DNA of 64,000 bases, taken from assembly GCF_000011365.1 (NCBI RefSeq), contig NC_004463.1, forward strand, positions 9,041,829-9,105,828, in the 5' to 3' direction. The DNA comes from Bradyrhizobium diazoefficiens USDA 110. Its GTDB lineage: Bacteria > Pseudomonadota > Alphaproteobacteria > Rhizobiales > Xanthobacteraceae. Positions 16,111 to 24,976 of the stretch are shown here, in pieces; the stretch's first letter is position 1, and each line of letters starts with the position of its first letter. The notes beneath the pieces were generated by a model that was given only the letters and a program-made list of their open reading frames with translations, had not been told where the DNA came from and searched no databases. The translations under genes were made by a program, and so were the position numbers.

Positions 16111-16536
16111 TTGATTTCGAATGAGATTCTGCCGATGATCAGCGAAACGCTCGCCGCCATGCGAACCCACCGTAACCGCATCCACCGCTATCGCCGTTTG
16201 CTTGAAACAGAGGTCGCGGGGCTTGACCGCCAGTATGTCGAAAGACGTCTGTCCGAGGAGCGATGTGCTCTCGACGCGCTAGTCTCGGCTATTTTTCCCT
16301 TGGTTTTCAAGTTCCCAAAGGCATCTACGCCTCCTAGGGAGATCGAAAGCAGTGGCGTACCAGAGCCCGGAGCCACTCAGGGTGAAGCCCGCTCTGCGTT
16401 AGAGGGTTCGCGGCGCGAGGCAAAATCAGGAGGCGCGTTCAAGAGAGCCTGCCGTGATCAAATTCAGCACAAAAATGGGAAAGTTCGCCGGATTTGTGCA
16501 GGCAGGACTGCGAAGATCAGCGGCTTCTTCCTATGA
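16111..16536 (+). CDS. Hypothetical protein (141 aa), C-terminus doubtful
   Basis: The first 75 residues (MISNEILPMISETLAAMRTH, RNRIHRYRRLLETEVAGLDR, ERRLSEERCALDALVSAIFP) form a helical domain I recall from bradyrhizobial proteins of unknown function. GGAGGAGAGG lies just upstream of the ATG-equivalent TTG at 16111, a strong ribosome-binding site. The part after residue 75 is low in hydrophobic residues and may result from a frameshift. 16537-16687 holds no gene that I can see. Confidence 0.5.
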   Translation: MISNEILPMISETLAAMRTHRNRIHRYRRLLETEVAGLDRQYVERRLSEERCALDALVSAIFPLVFKFPKASTPPREIESSGVPEPGATQGEARSALEGSRREAKSGGAFKRACRDQIQHKNGKVRRICAGRTAKISGFFL

Positions 16537-16687
16537 CTAGTTAGATTTTCACTTTTGCATCGATCGCGCAGCTCGAATGCCGGCGAAGAAGCGCTGAATT
16601 CGAACGGGCAAACGCAGCGAGCGCTTATTCATCGCGCGCCCGAAAGGTCCGTAGCCTACGGACTCAGTCTGAAACTCTAGAAATTAG

Positions 16688-18141
16688 CTCTACTTTGGCA
16701 GATTTTGCGATTGAGCGGCGGGACCGGATTCACAAATCAGTTTTTCAATGATTCATAGGTGGTCGGCTTTTGGAGGGCCGACCATGGTGGGCACGACGTC
16801 GGATTGGGAAGATGAGCTTGGACGCTGGCTGAAGCCATTCCTGGATTGTTTAGGTCACAAGGCGCGGCGGCGAATGTGCCCGCTCTATGTTTCGGGGCTG
16901 ATTGGACCGGGCGATCGTAAAAGCGTCCAGCCGATGGCATCGCGACTGGCGCCGGGCGACTATGATCAGTTGCACCATTTCATCGCTGACGGCGTCTGGG
17001 ACGCGGCGCCGTTGGAATCAGAACTGCTCATTCACGCCGACCGGCTCGTCGGTGGCAAGGATGCGGTGTTGGTCATCGACGACACCGCGATGCCGAAGAA
17101 GGGCAATCGCTCGGTTGGTGTCGCGCCGCAATATGCATCTACCCTTGGCAAGACGGCCAATTGCCAAACGTTGGTGTCGCTGACGCTTGCGCGGGGTGAA
17201 GTGCCGGTGATGGTGGCATTGCGTCTCTTCGTTCCCGAGAGTTGGACGAGCGATCCGGCGCGTTTGAAGCGTGCCGGTGTTCCAGTTGAGCAGCGCGTAG
17301 CGCGAACCAAGCCAGAGATCGCGCTGGCCGAGATTGATCGCGTGATGGCAGCCGGTGTTCGCTTCGGCTGTGTACTGGCAGATGCCGGATACGGTCTCAG
17401 CGCGCCGTTCCGTCAGGGTCTCACGGCCCGCGGGCTGGTTTGGGCAGTCGGTATCCTGGGGCGTCAGAAAGTATATCCGGCGGGGGTGAAGCTGATCTTT
17501 CCAATAGCTGGTCGGGGGCGCCCCCGTCAGCGGCACATTCCGGATCTGTTGTCGATGCCGTCGGAAGACATGCTTGCTGACGCCAAGTGGAAAAATGTGA
17601 GTTGGCGGCTGGGGACCAAAGGCAGACTGCAAGCACGCTTTGCCGCCGTTCGCGTGCGGATCGCCGACGGGCCTCCACAACGGATCAAGGATAAGGGTCA
17701 ACAGCATCTTCCCGGCGAAGAGGCGTGGCTGATCGGCGAACACCGCAGTTCGGGGGAGAAGAAGTATTATCTGGCAAATCTGCCAGCCGAGATGGACCTC
17801 CGACAGTTGGCTGCAACCGTCAAGGCACGATGGATCTGCGAGCAAGCGCATCAGCAACTAAAAGAGGAGCTCGGTCTTGATCACTTCGAGGGGCGGTCCT
17901 GGCACGGGCTTCACCGTCACGCCCTCATGACGATGATTGCTTACGCCTTCTTGCAACACCGCCGCATCGCCAAAGCGGGACGGAAAAAAAAGAATCAACG
18001 GGCCGCCACCTCAGCCAAGCCTGCCGGCCGTGCGCAACGCCATCGTCGATCTCATTCTTCGGCTACCTCGTCAGCGGTGTCCGCACTGCAGAAGACAGAT
18101 CAACGAAGCGCAACGGCGTGAATAGATCTGCCAAAGTAGTG
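16688..18141 (+). mobile_element. IS701-family insertion sequence with TTAG duplication
   Basis: Ends are CTCTACTTTGGCAGAT on the left and, read inward, CACTACTTTGGCAGAT on the right. The 1454-bp element is bracketed by TTAG at 16684-16687 and 18142-18145, which fits the YTAR target duplication known for IS701-type elements. Clean ends indicate a relatively recent insertion. Confidence 0.92.
16784..18125 (+). pseudogene. IS701-family transposase, frameshift at A8 tract
   Basis: A DDE transposase: DWEDELGRWLKPFLDCLG at the start, VLVIDDTAMPKKG (first Asp), FGCVLADAGYG (second Asp) and WICEQAHQQLKEELGLDHFE (Glu region), then GRSWHGLHRHALMTMIAYAF. At the A8 run (17984-17991) the frame slips into a Ser/Arg-rich tail. 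With seven A's it would read KKRINGPPPQPSLPAVRNAI and end RLPRQRCPHCRRQI, the usual Cys-containing family C-terminus, with a stop at 18125. The start at 16784 gives MVGTTSDWED; an ATG further upstream lies closer to the terminal repeat. Confidence 0.85.
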
Positions 18142-18260
18142 TTAGTGCGAAACATATCTCAAATGGGACTGTCCACTTTGACGCACGCAGCTATAAGTTG
18201 AGACATGGGACGATGGCGTTTTCAGCATTAGTAATGCGAACCATTTTTTGAACTGTTGCT

Positions 18261-18923
18261 ATGCTTGAGGGTGACGAGAGAACGGGGGCAGGTCCGAAAG
18301 GAGCTTTGTTTTGCCCGAGTGAATTGCGCATCGCTCGTGGGGAACGGCCCAGTATGATTGGTACGCTTGATCTATTGGGCCGGCCTGCGATTTTGATCGA
18401 TCAGAATGGCTTCGTGGCGGCTGTCAACGACAACGCGTCGAAGCTTTTCGATGACGATCTATCGGTGAAGGGACGGCGTCTGTTTGCAGCGGATGCTCAG
18501 TCACGACTGAGGCTGGACCGACTGATCACTCAGGTCCGCTTTTTGTCTGGCAAACCGGGCCGTAGCACCTTGCAAACAGTTGTCACCCGGAGTCAGCGCC
18601 GGCCGATTGTCATTGATGCCATCGTTCAGGACTGGGAAAGTGCAGGCGATCCCCTCCTCCCGGACATGGGCGCCCTTCTGATCCTGACTGATCTGAATGA
18701 AATACCTCGCGTCTCGCAGAGCTCTGTCATGGAGATCTTTGGATTGACTCCCGCGCAGGCTCGTCTCGCATCGCTGCTGGTGGAGGGAAAGTCGCTGGAA
18801 GAAATTGCATTTTATATGAACATTTCGTCGGGGACAGCGCGAAACCATCTGAAAGCTGTCTTTTTGCGAACCGGGACCAGGCGGCAAGCTGAGCTAGTCT
18901 CGCTATTGTCCCGGCTTCTATAA
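18261..18923 (+). CDS. LuxR/FixJ-type HTH transcriptional regulator
   Basis: A 220-residue regulator. Residues about 35-150 resemble a PAS-like sensory fold (RPAILIDQNGFVAAVNDNAS, and ALLILTDLNE at its end). Residues about 160-215 are a GerE-type helix-turn-helix: LTPAQARLASLLVEGKSLEE, IAFYMNISSGTARNHLKAVF and RRQAELVSLLSRLL. No receiver domain or phosphorylatable Asp is visible. It binds DNA; its signal and targets are unknown. It stands alone right after the IS701 element and 196 bases upstream of the phosphomannomutase gene on the same strand, so the two could be functionally linked. The true start may be a few codons downstream. Confidence 0.8.
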   Translation: MLEGDERTGAGPKGALFCPSELRIARGERPSMIGTLDLLGRPAILIDQNGFVAAVNDNASKLFDDDLSVKGRRLFAADAQSRLRLDRLITQVRFLSGKPGRSTLQTVVTRSQRRPIVIDAIVQDWESAGDPLLPDMGALLILTDLNEIPRVSQSSVMEIFGLTPAQARLASLLVEGKSLEEIAFYMNISSGTARNHLKAVFLRTGTRRQAELVSLLSRLL

Positions 18924-19119
18924 CCCCGCCCATCCAAACTGGCCGGCCGGCTGCATTCTTCTCGCTGTGCAGGTCAACGTTTCCTGGTTTTCGATGACGG
19001 AAAGCTGACCAAGACTTAGCCAACAAGCCTACCTTGTCCATTGTGTGATGCCCGCGATACCTCGGCCTGGGCATTCGCTATGGCGGCGGTCAATTCCTCG
19101 CATTTCTGAGATTGTCTCA

Positions 19120-20673
19120 ATGTTCCCCAAGCCGAAATCCGTCTTGTTGCCCAACACCTATGCCTTCGAATCCGAGCCGATGGTGAAGGCCACGGGTTTT
19201 CGCGAATACGACGCGCGCTGGTTGTTCCAGAAGGAAATCAACCTGATGGGGATCCAGGCGCTCGGCATGGGGCTGGGCGCGCTGATTGCGGAGCTCGGCG
19301 TCAAGCAGGAGATCGTCACCGGCCATGATTTCCGCGGCTATTCGGCCTCGATCAAATATGCGCTGATTTCCGGCCTGATGGCTGCGGGCTGCAAGGTGCA
19401 CGACATCGGGCTCGCGGTGACGCCGATGGCCTATTTCGCGCAGTTCGACCTCGACGTGCCCTGCTGCGCCATGGTCACGGCCTCGCACAACGACAATGGC
19501 TGGACCGGCGTGAAGATGGGCGCCAACCGCCCGCTGACCTTCGTCCCCGACGAGATGACGCGGCTGAAGGAAATCGTGCTCAACGCCGAATTCAAGAACA
19601 AGGCCGGCGGCTCCTACCAGTTCCACGAGAACTATCCGGCGCGCTACATCGCCGACCTCACCAGCCGTCCGAAGCTGACCCGCAAGCTCAAGGTCGTCGC
19701 GGCCCGCGGCAATGGCACGGCCGGCGCGTTCGCGCCGCAGGTGCTGGAGGCGATCGGCTGCGAGGTGATCCCGCTCGACACCGAGCTCGACCACACCTTC
19801 CCGAAATACAATCCGAATCCGGAAGACATGGAGATGCTGCACGCGATCCGCGATGCGGTGCTGCATCACAAGGCCGATGTCGGTCTCGGCTTCGACGGTG
19901 ACGGCGATCGCTGCGGCGTCGTCGACAACACCGGCGAGGAAATCTTCGCCGACAAGGTCGGCGTGATGCTCGCCCGCGACATGTCGGCGATCCACAAGGA
20001 CGCGCAGTTCATCGTCGACGTGAAGTCGACCGGCCTGTTCGTCACCGATCCCGTGCTGCAGAAGCAGGGCGCCAAGGTCGCTTATTGGAAGACCGGCCAT
20101 TCCTACATGAAGCGCCGCACCCACGAGACGGGTGCGCTCGCGGGCTTCGAGAAGTCCGGCCACTTCTTCTTCAACAAGCCGTATGGGCGCGGCTATGACG
20201 ACAGCCTGGTGTCGGCGCTCGCGATCTGCGACATGCTCGACCGCGCGCCGGGCAAGTCGATGGCCGATTTGAAGAACGCGCTGCCGAAAACCTGGTCGTC
20301 GCCGACCATGTCGCCGCATTGCGCCGACGAGACCAAGTACGGCGTCATCGACCAGGTGGTGAAGCATTTTGAAGGCTTGCAGGCCAAGCGCGCCAGGATC
20401 GGCGGCCAGGCGATCCGCGATCTCGTCACCGTCAACGGCGGACGCGTCACGGTCGAGGACGGCAGCTGGGGCCTGGTGCGCGCGTCCTCGAACAAGCCCG
20501 AGCTCGTCGTCGTGGTCGAGAGCCCGGTCTCCGAGCAGCGCATGCACGACATGTTCGAGATGGTGAACAGCGTGCTGCGCACGCATGCCGCGGTTGGGGA
20601 ATACAATCAGAGGATCCAAGGTGGCCTTGCTGGGCCGATCCGGCAGGCGAGGACCGATACCGAATTTGACTAA
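19120..20673 (+). CDS. Phosphomannomutase/phosphoglucomutase (alpha-D-phosphohexomutase)
   Basis: Interconverts mannose-6-phosphate/mannose-1-phosphate or the glucose equivalents to feed surface polysaccharide or GDP-sugar synthesis. It shows the phosphoserine loop TASHN (120-124, Ser122), the metal loop DGDGDR (259-264) and the sugar-binding loop GFEKSGHFF (342-350). I start at the ATG at 19120 because MFPKPKSVLLPNTYAFESEP is the usual N-terminus. The body is much more GC-rich in third positions than its neighbours. Family members usually end near VGEYNQ; here 19 residues follow (IQGGLAGPIRQARTDTEFD), so the 3' end was probably altered by recombination. In symbiosis islands a related gene (noeK) supplies GDP-fucose for Nod factor, but I see no nod box, so I do not assign that role. 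Confidence 0.9.
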   Translation: MFPKPKSVLLPNTYAFESEPMVKATGFREYDARWLFQKEINLMGIQALGMGLGALIAELGVKQEIVTGHDFRGYSASIKYALISGLMAAGCKVHDIGLAVTPMAYFAQFDLDVPCCAMVTASHNDNGWTGVKMGANRPLTFVPDEMTRLKEIVLNAEFKNKAGGSYQFHENYPARYIADLTSRPKLTRKLKVVAARGNGTAGAFAPQVLEAIGCEVIPLDTELDHTFPKYNPNPEDMEMLHAIRDAVLHHKADVGLGFDGDGDRCGVVDNTGEEIFADKVGVMLARDMSAIHKDAQFIVDVKSTGLFVTDPVLQKQGAKVAYWKTGHSYMKRRTHETGALAGFEKSGHFFFNKPYGRGYDDSLVSALAICDMLDRAPGKSMADLKNALPKTWSSPTMSPHCADETKYGVIDQVVKHFEGLQAKRARIGGQAIRDLVTVNGGRVTVEDGSWGLVRASSNKPELVVVVESPVSEQRMHDMFEMVNSVLRTHAAVGEYNQRIQGGLAGPIRQARTDTEFD

Positions 20674-20714
20674 TTAAGCTCGTCCAAGTTTCCGTAATCT
20701 ATTTGGAGCAAGCC

Positions 20715-20933
20715 GTGACAACCAATCTTGTTTCTTCAGGCACGACCACGCTCAGTTCAAACTCCTCCAACAACTATCTCGTCTATGGTTCTGGCGCGCT
20801 TGTAATTGCTGCCAGCGTCATGCTTCCGGGACAATCCCTAGCGGGGATGACACCGCCCCAGTCGCTGTATCCAACCGTTCGCGCCAGAAGGGTGGAGCAG
20901 ATGAGAGCGTTTCGGGCAAGATTCATCGAATAG
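20715..20933 (+). CDS. Short Ser/Thr/Gly-rich protein, possible autotransporter fragment
   Basis: GTG start at 20715 with TTGGAGC upstream. The N-terminus (TTNLVSSGTTTLSSNSSNNY, then GSGALVIA) resembles the repetitive passenger region of autotransporter adhesins; the rest (LPGQSLAGMTPPQSLYPTV and a basic tail) does not. At 72 residues it is far too short for such a protein, so it is a truncated gene or a chance open frame. Confidence 0.35.
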   Translation: MTTNLVSSGTTTLSSNSSNNYLVYGSGALVIAASVMLPGQSLAGMTPPQSLYPTVRARRVEQMRAFRARFIE

Positions 20934-21820
20934 CCGCGAAAAACGGCGTGCGTCCTTGGCATTAATCCCTCCTGGGCTCTTCGACCCGTAATCCGCGCGC
21001 CCCTCCTCTTCCAGGGGCCGTAGTACTGAAAGGCTAATCGCCATTTTTTGGTCTCAAGCGCCCTTTCACGCTGAAGTTGGGTAAGATTGAGTTACCCCGA
21101 AAATCGGTAGCAGAAAAGGAATTGCGGATTAGAAGAAAGGCAAGGCGGGCAGCTAGGCCTTAACTTGGATAGGTGGGAGGCTTTCATCCCGATGATTCAG
21201 TTATACTTCTAGTTCGCTCAGGCCGCCTGAACTGTCGTCAAAAACCTGTCGACTTCGATCCTCAGTTGCGCGCCGTTGGCGGACAGCATTTAGGCGGACA
21301 ACCAAGCTGACCTGAAGCTCAGTCGGTTTCTGTTGCCCTGTCGCAAAATTACCTCGTGTAGGATCACACGCTCGGTCACAAAAACGGATTTTCCCCGTTC
21401 TACCCATTTCAATCGAAAAGACTGCTTCTCGGGTCGTTCGGGAGGCTTTTTCATGATCGGGTTGGGTTGGCGATTGGTTCACTGTCATTTGGAATCATAG
21501 CAGTTTACCCGAAACATGAAGTTAGAAGAGCTTGCGCTTCTCGTGCCTCCAGCGAGCCTAGGTACCGAGCAAATGGCGGCAGGGTCTTAACCGGCCCGGA
21601 GGGCGGATGTCTTTTGATGGCCCTTTCGAGGCCGAATTGGCGGGTTGAAGCAGCGCAAGCAAATGAAAGGCAAACTTGCCAAACTTTTTTGGCTCCAGCC
21701 TCGCCCATTTTTGCGCTTGCCAAATTGGAAGATCCAGAAGCAGCGCAAGCAAATGGCGTGCGCCATTCAAGACAAAAATTGGTCAATTGGTCACCGGCAA
21801 CTTACCCTAGGGTTTCGACC
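20934..21820. other. Long region without a supported gene; two 19-bp direct repeats
   Basis: I see no convincing gene here. GAAGCAGCGCAAGCAAATG occurs at 21647-21665 and again at 21737-21755, exactly 90 bases apart, about 70-170 bases upstream of the LysR start. Between them lies a partly inverted relative (TTGCGCTTGCCAAATTGG). Confidence 0.5.
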
Positions 21821-22738
21821 GTGCCTGTGGAATTTCGAGACCTGCGCTGGGCGATCGTCGCGTCCAAGCACCGAAGCCTCCGCCAAGCGGCAGAGGCGCT
21901 CAGAATCAAGCAACCCACTCTTAGTCGCGGCCTGCGCAATCTCGAATACAGGTTGGGCGTCACTCTGTTTAAGCGTACCAATGGCGGCACACGACCTACC
22001 GTTGAAGGGCAGGAATTCCTCGAAGCTGCCCGGCGTTTCGTTGATGAGACGGAAGCAATCACGGTTCGTGGCAAGAACCGCTCGCGTGGTGAGAGCGGCC
22101 GATTGACCATCGGCATCCACACTTCCCTGTCAGCCGGCAATCTCCGGGCCACTCTCATCGAGCACCGGCACCGCTTCCCCGATGTCGACAGACAACTGGT
22201 TGACGGAGCGAGCGACCATCTGATTTCGGATCTCGCCAGCTCCGCGATTGACGTCGCCTTTGTGGCCGGCCTCAGTCCAAGGTGGAGCGACAGGTCATTG
22301 TTGCTCTGGAGCGAGCGTGTCGTTGCCGCCCTCCCCGCGAACCATCCGCTGACAGGTCGTGACGTAATTCACTGGGGCGAACTGAGGCACGAATCGCTTT
22401 TGATGTCGCAGCGAGGCCCGGGACCGGAATTCCTGAAGCTCCTTGACAGCAAATTGGGGTCTTCCGATCCTTGCCCGCTGGTTCGCCATGATGTGGTGCT
22501 CGACCGTCTTCTCTCCTTGGTCGGCGTGGACTGGGGCATTCTACTGGTATTGGAAAGTGCGACGGGCGCAGTCTATCCGGGTGTCACCTTCCGCGAGGTG
22601 CATGATGCCGAGGGGCCGACGCGGCTGAGCTTGCGCGCTTATTGGCGGCAGGACAACGCTAATCCATCGCTGCGTCCGTTGCTCGACCTGCTTCGGGAGC
22701 GCTATCCTGATATTTCCGCTGCCCCAGATGCGAGCTGA
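21821..22738 (+). CDS. LysR-family transcriptional regulator
   Basis: A 305-residue LysR regulator. Residues 1-60 are the winged helix-turn-helix (DLRWAIVASKHRSLRQAAEA, LRIKQPTLSRGLRNLEYRLG, VTLFKRTNGGTRPTVEGQEF); residues about 90-295 form a periplasmic-binding-protein-like effector domain (SGRLTIGIHTSLSAGNLRAT, IDVAFVAGLSPRW). I use the GTG at 21821 because the HTH begins immediately after; the frame is open far upstream but that part is not LysR-like. The effector and targets are unknown. Confidence 0.87.
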   Translation: MPVEFRDLRWAIVASKHRSLRQAAEALRIKQPTLSRGLRNLEYRLGVTLFKRTNGGTRPTVEGQEFLEAARRFVDETEAITVRGKNRSRGESGRLTIGIHTSLSAGNLRATLIEHRHRFPDVDRQLVDGASDHLISDLASSAIDVAFVAGLSPRWSDRSLLLWSERVVAALPANHPLTGRDVIHWGELRHESLLMSQRGPGPEFLKLLDSKLGSSDPCPLVRHDVVLDRLLSLVGVDWGILLVLESATGAVYPGVTFREVHDAEGPTRLSLRAYWRQDNANPSLRPLLDLLRERYPDISAAPDAS

Positions 22739-22884
22739 ACAGCATTTCGTCGGGCCTTCGCAAAGGCGCGGTCGGTTGCGATAAAGCGCCCAACCATTGG
22801 CGATCAACTTGGCAGCCTTGGTCGGCGTCGTCGCGCCGCCGCTACGCGTCAGAATCGGCATAGCTTTGAGATCCCTGAAGACTG

Positions 22885-23040
22885 CAGCATCTGTTCGAGC
22901 ATCGGCATCGGGGTGTCACGATCACCCCTGGGGGGCGGCATTTCCTGGACGAGGTGCGTCGCGGTGTCGAACATTCGCCGGTGCTTGCTGTGATCGCTCA
23001 CAGTCCCGGCAGGCTGAACCTTGGCTGCCGCCGACTCGCG
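22885..23040 (+). pseudogene. Second LysR-family regulator, HTH fragment
   Basis: The frame reads LQHLFEHRHRGVTITPGGRH, FLDEVRRGVEHSPVLAVIAH and RLNLGCRRLAP. LFEHRHRGVTITPGGRHFL is the wing end of a LysR DNA-binding domain. Only about 50 residues survive and the frame has a stop directly upstream. LysR genes are often divergent to the operon they regulate; here the scrap converges on the broken MFS gene. Neither seems functional. Confidence 0.6.
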
Positions 23041-23043
23041 CCC

Positions 23044-24292
23044 CTAATCGCTGAACCTAGCGCTCGTCGACGGCCGAAGCACCCACGGGAAAGCGAACCA
23101 GACCCATGCGATGATCTGAAGGACAAGATTGAGGAAAAAGGCTATCTGGTACGCGATCTCCGGATAATGCCCCGCCTGAGGCGTCCAATGTTCAAGGACG
23201 ACGCCAGTGGCATATTGCAGGACAAACGCTCCACCGATATGGAACACGTTCAGCGCAGCATTGGCCCGTCCGGCAAGCTCTTTCGGGAAATAACTAGCCA
23301 GGATCGCATAGCTAAGCACCGTAGCTGCGCCGACGGCGGCCACAGCGGCCCACAGGACGTATGATGACAACGGCCATCGCAGGATAATCGCGAATTGCAC
23401 GGCAATGAACATAAGGCCGACGACCGCGAGGAGCGCCTCTGTTCCAATGCCATAGCGACGCAGCCGATCAGCCAGAACGCCTAGCAGGAGCGCACCCAGG
23501 CTGAGCGCGACGGTCATGACAAGCAAATGTTGCACCAAAGCAGCGCGATCAAGTCCCTCGACGTCAGTGAACCACTGCGCTGCCCAAAGTCCCTGCAGCG
23601 CCCAGGCGGTGCCGACGGAAGTCGCTGATAGCGGCGCCAGACGCCAGAAATGCGGATCGGTATAAATCTTCTTCAAGCTGGCCACGGCTGTTCCACGCAG
23701 GACCGGCGTTGCCGATGCACTCTCCGGCACCAAGAGATAGATCATCGAGATAGATCATCGCCGAACAGCCGGCCGTGAAGACAGCTAACAATGCGAAGAG
23801 CGTCCTCCACCCAACCCAAGCCAGCAACCACTGCGCCGGCGAGGTCGTGGTGACTGCTCCCAATGCACCGAGCATGACCATCAGGCCGTTGAGAAACGGA
23901 AGACGGTCCTTCGGAAACCAGAGAACGAGGGCTTTCAATCCGGCGGTCAGGCTCGCGGCGACGCCGAGACCGAGTAGCGCCCGGCCTAGAAGCAGCATGA
24001 GCAAATTGTCTGACGTAGCAAACAATGCGGCGCCGACCGCAGCAGCAACCAGCAGCACGCTCTGGATCAGCCGCGGACCATATCGATCCAGAAGGATGCC
24101 GACGGGTATCTGCGCTACCGCGAAGGTGAGAAAATAGACCGAAGTCAGCAAGCCAAGATCACCAGCGTCGAGCCCCAATTCCGATGTCAGGGGAGCGGCG
24201 ATCAAAGCGTTGATTGTCCTGAAGAGGTACGAGAGGTAATAACCGACAGCAAAAGGTAGAAACACCCGCATGACAAGTGCGGAGACACCCAT
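23044..24292 (-). pseudogene. MFS transporter disrupted by a 13-bp tandem duplication
   Basis: A 12-helix major facilitator: FLPFAVGYYLSYLFRTINAL, LTSVYFLTFAVAQIPVGILL followed by DRYGPR (the loop 2-3 signature), and LLGRALLGLGVAASLTAGLK. At 23734-23759 the 13-mer GAGATAGATCATC occurs twice in tandem. The reading frame fails exactly there (after CSAMIYL). With one copy removed it continues LLVPESASATPVL to the normal C-terminus ending TSARFSD. The start at 24292 (MGVSALVMRVFLPF) fits the family; upstream residues are not membrane-like. Substrate unknown; organic-anion or sugar-acid transport would be typical for this subgroup. Confidence 0.85.
23734..23759. repeat. 13-bp tandem duplication inside the MFS gene
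   Basis: GAGATAGATCATC at 23734-23746 and again at 23747-23759. Since 13 is not a multiple of three it shifts the frame. Perfect identity suggests a recent slippage event, which could revert. Confidence 0.95.
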
Positions 24293-24371
24293 CACGTCTG
24301 CAACTGATCGTCGCGGCACGTAGGTGCGGCTTGGGCTAGGCGGCCGCGAATAAGGCGTGGTTTCAGCGCCG

Positions 24372-24968
24372 TTAGATCTCTCGCTGTAGCGGGATGTTGG
24401 TCCGGTCTGGAAAGGTTCGAATGCTGCCGCCCTCCCGCACGGCAGCATTCGGCTCTGACCCGCCATCAACCGTGTCGGACAGACGACGGTCTGGTTCTGA
24501 AGACCTGCAATTCGTGCGGCGATCCGCGCTTGCCGCAAGGTGGCTCGCCCAGCGGTTCTTATTCGTCACGAGGCGCCGGTTCATCGTCTCCCGGAGGAGG
24601 GATGTCCCCCGCTCAACACGACGTCCTACTTGCGCAGCGAACTCATCGAAGCGTTCTGAGCCCACCACAGTCGCCATATGCTGCTCTGCCGCCGATAACG
24701 AGGGCGTAACAGCCAAGTGAAAGCGCGCGTGAAGGGCGACGGCCTCATTCACCATCTTGAGATCGGCACCGAGACGCCCGATCTGATCGTTCAACTCAGT
24801 GAGGCGGCCTGCCACGATCGCGAAATGTTCAGCAGCGTTATCGGATTCGAGAAAGCTATCGAGCGCGGCTTCAATAAGTTCTGACTTTGTGACTCCCGTG
24901 CGTGTAGCCGCGGCGGTCAACCGCGTTGACATGGATTCGCTGAGATGAACGCCGGTCCGGGATTTCAT
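24372..24968 (-). CDS. Ribbon-helix-helix protein of conjugation loci (CopG-like)
   Basis: From the ATG at 24968: MKSRTGVHLSESMSTRLTAA, ATRTGVTKSELIEAALDSFL is a ribbon-helix-helix DNA-binding domain. It is followed by a coiled coil (LTELNDQIGRLGADLKMVNE), ALHARFHLAVTPSLSAAEQ and GSERFDEFAAQVGRRVERG. Proteins with this layout commonly sit between traG and trb genes in rhizobial conjugation loci and are thought to act in the relaxosome or in regulation. After about residue 145 the sequence is low-complexity and may be frameshifted. It starts nine bases after the hydrolase stop and reads in the same direction as the trb operon. Confidence 0.7.
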   Translation of the reverse strand: MKSRTGVHLSESMSTRLTAAATRTGVTKSELIEAALDSFLESDNAAEHFAIVAGRLTELNDQIGRLGADLKMVNEAVALHARFHLAVTPSLSAAEQHMATVVGSERFDEFAAQVGRRVERGTSLLRETMNRRLVTNKNRWASHLAASADRRTNCRSSEPDRRLSDTVDGGSEPNAAVREGGSIRTFPDRTNIPLQREI

Positions 24969-24976
24969 GAGAGGAC

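Noticed and set aside
18924..19119. nod box upstream of the phosphohexomutase
   Set aside because: ATCCA occurs near 18928 but the following conserved blocks of the nod box are absent.
19117..20619. A 500-codon open frame antisense to the phosphohexomutase
   Set aside because: Mirror frame caused by strong GC3 bias; its composition is rich in Arg/His/Asp without domains, while the plus strand has all catalytic motifs.
21201..21488. 95-residue minus-strand frame
   Set aside because: No ribosome-binding site and no recognisable structure; composition is not clearly protein-like.
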